Shown: piece after piece, positions 6,768-11,740 of the stretch
How positions within the stretch are numbered: the stretch's first letter is position 1
Layout: each line of letters opens with the position of its first letter
Source of the DNA: Chloroflexi bacterium RIFCSPLOWO2_02_FULL_71_16
Lineage (GTDB): Bacteria; Chloroflexota; Limnocylindria; P2-11E
Reading direction: 5' to 3'
Assembly: GCA_001795345.1 (NCBI GenBank)
Contig: MGON01000020.1
Location: 3,337-15,076 of the forward strand
DNA length: 11,740 bases
The notes under the pieces: generated by a model
Databases searched by the model: none
Told to the model about the DNA's origin: nothing
What the model saw: only the letters and a program-made list of their open reading frames with translations
Made by a program: the position numbers and the translations under genes

Positions 6768-7774
6768 GAGGGTCGCGCGCGAAGCTCGGCGAGATGTGCC
6801 GGCAGGACCTCCGCGAAGCCCTCGCGGAGAGGTCGCGGAGCGAAGCCGAGCTCGCGGCGCGCCTTGTCGCTCGAGCCCAGGTAGCTGGCGCCGACGCCTC
6901 GCAGGGACTCGGGAAGGAACGGCAGGGAGGCGAGCAGGTCCGTCACGGCCCGTGGGATGTTGACTCGCGGTGGCGCTATCCCGGTGATCGACTCGGCGAT
7001 GCGAAGGGCTTCGACCAGCGTGTGGGCCGGGCCGGCGACGATGTACGACTCTCCGGTCCGGCCACGCTCCATGGCCTGGCGGTGGCCGGCCGCGATGTCC
7101 TCGACGTGCCCCCACGACGCGGCCATCGCGGTCGGCACGATGCCGAGCCGCCCTCGCAGATAGGCATCGATCACGCCGCGCATCGGACTGTGATCGCCGA
7201 TCCCGTAGATGACGCCGGGCTGCACGATCACCAGGGGCAGGCCGGCGGCGATCATGGGCAGGGCCACGTCGTAGTGCGCGCGCCACTTCGTCTCGGCGTA
7301 CCAGCTCGGGAACGGGCCGCTCGTGCGGAAGGTCTCGTCGACGACGCGGCCCTTGGTGTCGCCGAAGACCGCGACCGTGCTCGTGTAGGCGCCGCGCGGT
7401 ACTCCGAGGTCCCTCATCGCTTCGAGGACGATCCGCGTCCCCTCGACGTTCACGCGATACGCGTCCTTCTTCTCCCGGTCGCCACCCGTCGCGGCGCCGG
7501 GACCGGTCGTCATGGCGGACTGCCCGACCTTGTACCAGGCTGCCGCGTGGAATACACCGTCCGCGCCGCGCATGGCGGCTTTCACGCTCTCCGGATCGGT
7601 GATGTCGCCCGCGCGCAGCTCGATCCCCAGTGCGGCCAGCCGGGAGGCTGACTCCGGACGGCGCACGAGCGCGACCACGTCGTGGCCGTCCTCCCGCAGC
7701 CGGCGCGCGAGGACGCCGCCCAGGAAGCCGCTCGCCCCCGTCAGGAAGTAGCGCACCGTATCCAGACCCCGCAC
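6764..7774 (-). CDS. NAD-dependent epimerase/dehydratase (extended SDR) between recA and recX
   Basis: The 336-residue protein is an extended short-chain dehydrogenase. The dinucleotide motif TGASGFLG lies at 12-19, and an Asp after the DIT segment (about 57) is seen. The catalytic triad comprises STVAVFG (Ser132/Thr133) and YAETK (Tyr159, Lys163). Later regions (VIVQPGVIYGIGD, then HVEDIAAGH) are typical of sugar-nucleotide epimerases, dihydroflavonol-reductase-like enzymes and the hopanoid-associated HpnA group. The specific substrate cannot be assigned. The frame starts at a GTG at 7774, 13 nt after the recA stop; a second GTG at 7756 would begin six residues later, just before the nucleotide-binding strand, and is equally possible. 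The stop overlaps the recX GTG, so it lies inside the recA-recX transcription unit with translational coupling. It has no known role in recombination. Confidence 0.9.
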   Translation of the reverse strand: MRGLDTVRYFLTGASGFLGGVLARRLREDGHDVVALVRRPESASRLAALGIELRAGDITDPESVKAAMRGADGVFHAAAWYKVGQSAMTTGPGAATGGDREKKDAYRVNVEGTRIVLEAMRDLGVPRGAYTSTVAVFGDTKGRVVDETFRTSGPFPSWYAETKWRAHYDVALPMIAAGLPLVIVQPGVIYGIGDHSPMRGVIDAYLRGRLGIVPTAMAASWGHVEDIAAGHRQAMERGRTGESYIVAGPAHTLVEALRIAESITGIAPPRVNIPRAVTDLLASLPFLPESLRGVGASYLGSSDKARRELGFAPRPLREGFAEVLPAHLAELRARPS

Positions 7775-7787
7775 GAAAGTGGCACGG

Positions 7788-9074
<1,287 letters not shown>

Positions 9075-9081
9075 GCCGTCA

Positions 9082-9088
9082 CTTCCTC
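9082..9088 (-). promoter_or_regulatory. Ribosome binding site of recA
   Basis: GAGGAAG on the minus strand lies 7 nt before the ATG at 9074. This favours that start over the ATG two codons downstream at 9068. Confidence 0.65.
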
Positions 9089-9162
9089 ATTTCGTCTCAT
9101 CGCGCGCTCATCGGCGCCGCCTTGCTCGAGGAAGCTTTCGGCGTCGCGGTGCCAGAGCGATC

Positions 9163-9324
9163 TCAGAACTGGTCGCGCTCCTTGCGCTTCGGCTTGATGA
9201 CCTCGAACTGCATGGACTCGACCGGAGCGGTCGAGCCGGACTGACGCTTCATCTCCCGCTCGATCTGTTCCTTGGACTTCTTCTTCTGCTTCTTGTCCTT
9301 GATCCCGCCTCTGCCAGCTGGCAC
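9163..9324 (-). CDS. Small lysine-rich protein of unknown function (53 aa) upstream of recA
   Basis: A 53-residue frame begins with GTG at 9324 and ends with TGA at 9165-9163. It is preceded by AAGGGAG at an ideal 6-nt spacing, one of the best ribosome sites in the window. The N-terminal half is extremely basic (GIKDKKQKKKSKEQIEREMKRQ). The C-terminal half is GSTAPVESMQFEVIKPKRKERDQ with a terminal Phe. No family is recognised. Its Lys/Glu/Gln-rich composition, in a genome that otherwise prefers Arg and Ala, argues for real coding and suggests a nucleic-acid-binding or ribosome-associated peptide, which is inference. It lies 88 bases upstream of recA on the same strand and may be co-transcribed with it. 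A larger frame in another register (ATG at 9343) overlaps it but has shadow-like composition. Confidence 0.7.
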   Translation of the reverse strand: MPAGRGGIKDKKQKKKSKEQIEREMKRQSGSTAPVESMQFEVIKPKRKERDQF

Positions 9325-9330
9325 GTCTTA

Positions 9331-9337
9331 CTCCCTT
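9331..9337 (-). promoter_or_regulatory. Strong ribosome binding site of the small lysine-rich gene
   Basis: AAGGGAG is separated from the GTG at 9324 by 6 nt. It selects this short frame over the overlapping one, whose ATG (9343) lies upstream of the Shine-Dalgarno. Confidence 0.7.
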
Positions 9338-9376
9338 CGCCATCCCGGCAACGTGCTGGTCCTCTCCGCGCTATCG

Positions 9377-9398
9377 AGCATATGTCCGCTCATATGAT
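9377..9398. promoter_or_regulatory. Candidate divergent promoter with two CATATG palindromes
   Basis: CATATG occurs at 9379-9384 and again at 9391-9396, 12 bp apart, in the 81-bp gap between pduO and the small gene. They contain two head-to-head boxes of the -10 type: TATGAT on the plus strand (9393-9398), ending 7 nt before the pduO ATG, and TATGCT on the minus strand (9382-9377) with a predicted leader of about 45 nt for the small gene. No clear -35 elements are seen. Confidence 0.35.
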
Positions 9399-9405
9399 GC
9401 CGTGG

Positions 9406-9960
9406 ATGCCCCGTGCCGCTCGCGTGACGACCCGCACGGGCGACCGGGGCGAGACCTCCCTCTTCGGCAAGGAGCGCGTCCGCAAGACCGACCCGCGGAT
9501 CGAAGCCCTCGGTGACCTGGACGAGGCGCAGGCCGCGCTCGGGCTCGCGCGCGCCGCGCTCCGCGGTCGCGACAGGGCCGTCGTGCTCGAGCTACAGCGC
9601 GGCCTCTACCTCGCGATGGCGGAGGTCGCGACGCCCAAGGCGGACCTTCGGCGTCTCCGGATGCGCATCGACGGGGCCGCCGTGGCGGAGCTGGACGCGC
9701 TGGTCGAGCGGCTGCGCGAGCGCGCCGCCGCCGAGGGCCGCTTCGTCATACCCGGGGAGGACGCCGCCTCGGCCAGCCTGGACCTCGCCCGGACCGTGGC
9801 GCGCCGCGCGGAGCGCCGGGTGGCCGCGCTCGTGGACCGGAAGGTGGTCGGCGGCGAGCACGTCCTCCCGTGGCTGAACCGCCTGTCGGATGTGCTGTTC
9901 CTGCTGGCCAGGGCGGTCGAGCGAAAGCCCACCGCCGCGAAGCCGGCTCGCCGGGGCTAG
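9406..9960 (+). CDS. PduO-type ATP:cob(I)alamin adenosyltransferase
   Basis: The enzyme transfers the adenosyl group of ATP to cob(I)alamin to give coenzyme B12. The 184-residue product has the family hallmarks: TRTGDRGETSLFGKERVRK near the N-terminus (ATP-binding loop), EALGDLDEAQAALG with the conserved Asp-Glu, FVIPGEDAASASLDLART, the ATP-contacting RRAERRV and the C-terminal WLNRLSDVLFLLAR. Several in-frame ATGs lie at 9382, 9394, 9397 and 9406. The one at 9406 gives the usual short lead before TRTGD and sits 7 nt after TATGAT, so it is preferred. It is divergent from the small recA-linked gene and convergent with the DUF59 gene, with stops four bases apart. No B12-dependent enzyme or other cobalamin gene is in view. 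Confidence 0.92.
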   Translation: MPRAARVTTRTGDRGETSLFGKERVRKTDPRIEALGDLDEAQAALGLARAALRGRDRAVVLELQRGLYLAMAEVATPKADLRRLRMRIDGAAVAELDALVERLRERAAAEGRFVIPGEDAASASLDLARTVARRAERRVAALVDRKVVGGEHVLPWLNRLSDVLFLLARAVERKPTAAKPARRG

Positions 9961-9964
9961 GCCG

Positions 9965-10300
9965 CTAGCGCAGCCAGGGCGGCGGCTCCCACTTGTCGGG
10001 GAGCACGGTGACCTTTACGGGCGTCTCCGCCGCCTGCTCGGCCGCGGACTGGATCTGGTTTATGAGCATCGGCCCGTAGGGGCAGAACGGCGTCGTGAGC
10101 ACCATGCGCACCTCGGCCTCCTCCGGGTCGTCGAAACGGACCTCGCGGATCAGGTCGAGGTCGATGACCGATAGGCCGATCTCGGGGTCGAGCACGGCCT
10201 GCAGCGCGTTCAGGATCTTCTCCTGCTTCTCCGCCTCGGCCTTCACGCGGTCCGCGGGGTCCGCGGCGGCGACCGGCTGGTCCTTCTGCTCTTCGCTCAT
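9965..10300 (-). CDS. MIP18/DUF59 family protein (SufT/PaaD-like Fe-S assembly factor)
   Basis: The protein of 111 residues has an N-terminal charged helix (about 1-28), then the DUF59 core. This contains LDPEIGLSVIDLDLI (37-51, with the DPE motif), VRMVLTTPFCPYGP with the conserved Cys73, and VTVLPDKWEPPPWLR at the C-terminus. Family members help mature iron-sulfur proteins or, as PaaD, assemble a ring hydroxylase; as a stand-alone gene the SufT-type role fits better. The ATG at 10300 is chosen because the upstream part of the frame has no family similarity. There is no Shine-Dalgarno, but TACCAT lies 6 nt upstream. It is the only gene of its unit, ends back to back with pduO, and is separated from the bactofilin by a strong hairpin. 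Confidence 0.88.
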   Translation of the reverse strand: MSEEQKDQPVAAADPADRVKAEAEKQEKILNALQAVLDPEIGLSVIDLDLIREVRFDDPEEAEVRMVLTTPFCPYGPMLINQIQSAAEQAAETPVKVTVLPDKWEPPPWLR

Positions 10301-10306
10301 GCATCC

Positions 10307-10312
10307 ATGGTA
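10307..10312 (-). promoter_or_regulatory. Candidate -10 box for the DUF59 gene
   Basis: TACCAT on the minus strand ends 6 nt before the ATG at 10300. It fits the TAnnnT form with leaderless spacing seen at other genes here, and no ribosome site is present. Confidence 0.3.
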
Positions 10313-10344
10313 CGCCGCGATCCGACCCGCTCCGCGGGACGAAA

Positions 10345-10391
10345 GTGCCCCACGCGCGACCGGCGCCATATGCCGGAAGCGCGTGGGGCAC
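10345..10391 (-). terminator. Long hairpin after the bactofilin gene, likely terminator
   Basis: GTGCCCCACGCGC (10345-10357) and GCGCGTGGGGCAC (10379-10391) are perfect 13-bp complements. An inner CCGGC/GCCGG stem (10360-10364 with 10372-10376) closes a 7-nt loop, with a 2x2 internal bulge between the stems. On the minus strand it is followed by TTTCGT, a short T-run. It lies 31 nt after the bactofilin stop and before the DUF59 start, as expected for a terminator of the ruvB-bactofilin transcript. Confidence 0.65.
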
Positions 10392-10421
10392 GCTGCGCGT
10401 CTGGGCGATCGAAAGAGGAGC

Positions 10422-11213
10422 TTAGTCGGCTCCCTGCGAAGCGGCGATCGGGACGATCTTGCTCGAGGCGGCCTGATCCATCTGGGCCCTGCCCTCGAAG
10501 ATGACGCCCTTCTCGACCATCAGGGACGGGGTCGTCACGTCGCCCTTCAGGCGGGCGGGCTTGTGCAGCTCGACCGACTGAGTGGCCTTCACGTTCCCGG
10601 CGACCTCACCGTGGACCACGATCGAGCCGCAGCTGATCTCAGCCGCTACCCGGGCGCCCTCGCCCACGATGAGGGTGTCGCTCGTGGTGATCTCGCCGGT
10701 GAACGTGCCGTCGATGCGGACCGTCCCCTCGAACGCGAGCTTTCCGTCGAACTCCGACCCCCGACCGAGAAGGGCGTTCAGCTCGCTCGCCGCGCCCGGC
10801 GCCGCCGGGTTCCAGTCACGCTCCCGCTGCTTGTCCACATGCTCCCCTTCCGTTGCCTCAGCGGCCTCGGCGACCGTCCACGGTCGCGGCTCCGCCGCGT
10901 CGGCACGTTCTCGCTTTGGTGTTCCGCCGAAGGCTCGTTTCAACATCTTCGTTCCTTCAGCCTCCCGTCGAGCGCCCGATCCTATCAGCGCCGCCCGTTG
11001 TAACGCGGTTCGCGGCGACATGTTGCCGGTCGTTCGCAGGAGATCCGTCGCCAGCCCACCGAGGACCGCTCCGATGGCGAGGCCTCCCGAGAGTGACCAC
11101 CGCGCGTCCCATCCGAGCTGAGCGGCGCCTATCGCGACCGGAGTGGCAAGGACCAGCCCCAGGCTCGCACCGATCACCGCGCCCGAGACGCGAAGCAGAC
11201 CCGACCCTCCCAC
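10422..11213 (-). CDS. Bactofilin with a two-helix N-terminal membrane segment
   Basis: Bactofilins are beta-helical proteins that polymerise without nucleotides into cell-shape or polar scaffolds. The bactofilin domain spans about 146-246 of the 263-residue frame: a start GSEFDGKLAFEGTVRIDG, then regular repeats with hydrophobic and Gly turns (GEITTSDTLIVGEGA, GSIVVHGEVAGNVKA, and on to VEKGVIFEGRAQM). Before it lies a charged, disordered linker (about 90-145). Residues 11-33 and 41-59 form two Gly/Ala/Val/Leu-rich membrane helices, so the long form would be membrane anchored. The long start is a GTG at 11213, 39 nt after the ruvB stop, with no ribosome site. An internal ATG at 10946 (M90, followed by LKRAFGG) has AAGGA at ideal spacing and resembles the usual bactofilin N-terminus. 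The absence of any stop between the two segments implies either a true fusion with an internal start or a chance-open upstream frame. Confidence 0.85.
   Translation of the reverse strand: MGGSGLLRVSGAVIGASLGLVLATPVAIGAAQLGWDARWSLSGGLAIGAVLGGLATDLLRTTGNMSPRTALQRAALIGSGARREAEGTKMLKRAFGGTPKRERADAAEPRPWTVAEAAEATEGEHVDKQRERDWNPAAPGAASELNALLGRGSEFDGKLAFEGTVRIDGTFTGEITTSDTLIVGEGARVAAEISCGSIVVHGEVAGNVKATQSVELHKPARLKGDVTTPSLMVEKGVIFEGRAQMDQAASSKIVPIAASQGAD
10953..10957 (-). promoter_or_regulatory. Internal ribosome binding site in the bactofilin frame
   Basis: AAGGA lies 6 nt before an in-frame ATG at 10946. It would give a 174-residue soluble bactofilin without the two membrane helices. A TAGGAT box lies about 25 nt further upstream, on the minus strand near 10978-10983. 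Confidence 0.55.
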
Positions 11214-11252
11214 ACGGGGAAGTGAAGCACGACCGCAAGCTTGGCTGGGCGG

Positions 11253-11740
11253 TCAGGCCTCCCACAGGGGGCGGCCGCCCGGCGGGGTCGCGCCGAGATG
11301 CCGGTAGGCGCCCTCGGTCGCCACCCGCCCGCGCGGCGTCCGCTGGAGGTAGCCCTTCTGCATCAGGTAGGGCTCGTACACGTCCTCGATGGTCTCGGCG
11401 TCCTCGCTGAGGGCGGCGGCGAGGGTCTCGAGGCCCACCGGCCCGCCTGAGAACTTCTCGACGATCGCCCGGAGCAGCTTGCGGTCGACCTCGTCGAGCC
11501 CGGCCGCGTCGATGTCGAGGGCCTGGAGCGCCTCACGCGCTACGGAGATCGTGACCCGGCCGTCGTGCAGCACCTGGGCGTGGTCCCGGACCCGCTTCAG
11601 CAGCCGGTTGGCGATGCGCGGCGTCCCCCGAGAGCGACCGGCGATCTCGTGCGCCGCCTCGGCGGCGATCTGGACCGAGAGGATCCGAGCCGACCGGCCG
11701 ATCACCTCCTCGAGGTCCTCCGGCTCGAACAGGTCGAGCT
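11253..11740 (-). CDS. ruvB: Holliday junction helicase subunit RuvB, C-terminal part (5' end off window)
   Basis: The frame is open from the right edge to the TGA at 11253, giving about 162 C-terminal residues. It begins in the lid region ([13 protein letters not shown]) and continues with [19 protein letters not shown], the conserved arginine-rich sensor-2 segment of this AAA+ motor. The winged-helix domain follows, with [24 protein letters not shown] and the very typical [21 protein letters not shown]. RuvB drives branch migration of Holliday junctions with RuvA and RuvC. The N-terminal ATPase domain with the Walker motifs lies beyond 11740. The C-terminus ends soon after the RTPRGR motif, as is normal. 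The next gene downstream is the bactofilin. Confidence 0.97.
   Translation of the reverse strand, partial: LDLFEPEDLEEVIGRSARILSVQIAAEAAHEIAGRSRGTPRIANRLLKRVRDHAQVLHDGRVTISVAREALQALDIDAAGLDEVDRKLLRAIVEKFSGGPVGLETLAAALSEDAETIEDVYEPYLMQKGYLQRTPRGRVATEGAYRHLGATPPGGRPLWEA

Noticed and set aside
6768..7286. Upstream extension of the recX frame to an ATG at 7286
   Set aside because: The extension is Arg/Pro-rich, overlaps the epimerase and has no RecX similarity. The GTG at 6767 gives a normal RecX length.
10326..10338. Small hairpin CCCGC-TCC-GCGGG as a second terminator
   Set aside because: Only a 5-bp stem with no T-run; the adjacent 13-bp hairpin is a far better candidate.

Overview
The window is a dense stretch of chromosome from a high-GC bacterium, with almost no intergenic DNA. 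The gene set is ruvB, recA, recX, rny (RNase Y) and ymdB, plus a PduO-type cobalamin adenosyltransferase, a MIP18/DUF59 protein and a bactofilin. RNase Y paired with YmdB, next to a recA-recX cluster, is typical of Gram-positive-type lineages (Firmicutes, Actinobacteria relatives, Chloroflexota). Combined with the GC content and what look like leaderless starts, this suggests a Chloroflexota- or deep Actinobacteria-like, probably uncultured organism. That placement is inference; the window holds no rRNA or other decisive marker.

Layout from left to right. Positions 1-3058 (minus strand) hold rny, ymdB and a PHP-domain phosphoesterase, tightly packed in that transcription order; the PHP gene runs off the left edge. 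A 197-bp divergent region at 3059-3255 carries a perfect 17-bp dyad midway between two candidate promoters. Positions 3256-6172 (plus strand) hold pterin-4a-carbinolamine dehydratase, an MFS transporter and an RNase Z-like metallo-hydrolase with overlapping junctions, then a nitroreductase-like flavoprotein. Positions 6261-9324 (minus strand) hold, in transcription order, a 53-residue lysine-rich protein, recA, an extended-SDR epimerase and recX. A second divergent region at 9325-9405 leads to the plus-strand pduO gene, which converges with the minus-strand DUF59 gene. The right end, also minus strand, is the 3' part of ruvB followed by a bactofilin with a two-helix membrane anchor and a strong hairpin after it.

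The most notable feature is the recA gene. Its reading frame continues past the normal RecA end, through a linker made by three copies of a 12-bp repeat, into a domain of about 77 residues with the layout of a glutaredoxin/GST-N thioredoxin fold. The usual nucleophilic cysteine is replaced by Asp. The unit is therefore RecA plus a degenerate thioredoxin-like domain, co-transcribed with a sugar-nucleotide-type epimerase and the RecA modulator RecX, and preceded by a tiny basic protein. Secondary points are the shared operator-like dyad between rny and the PCD gene, a recurring TAnnnT-type box 6-9 nt before several start codons, a possible two-form bactofilin, and an MFS gene with no standard start codon where its first helix requires one.

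No tRNA, rRNA, CRISPR array, insertion sequence or phage gene was seen. No stretch over 300 bases lacks a gene.
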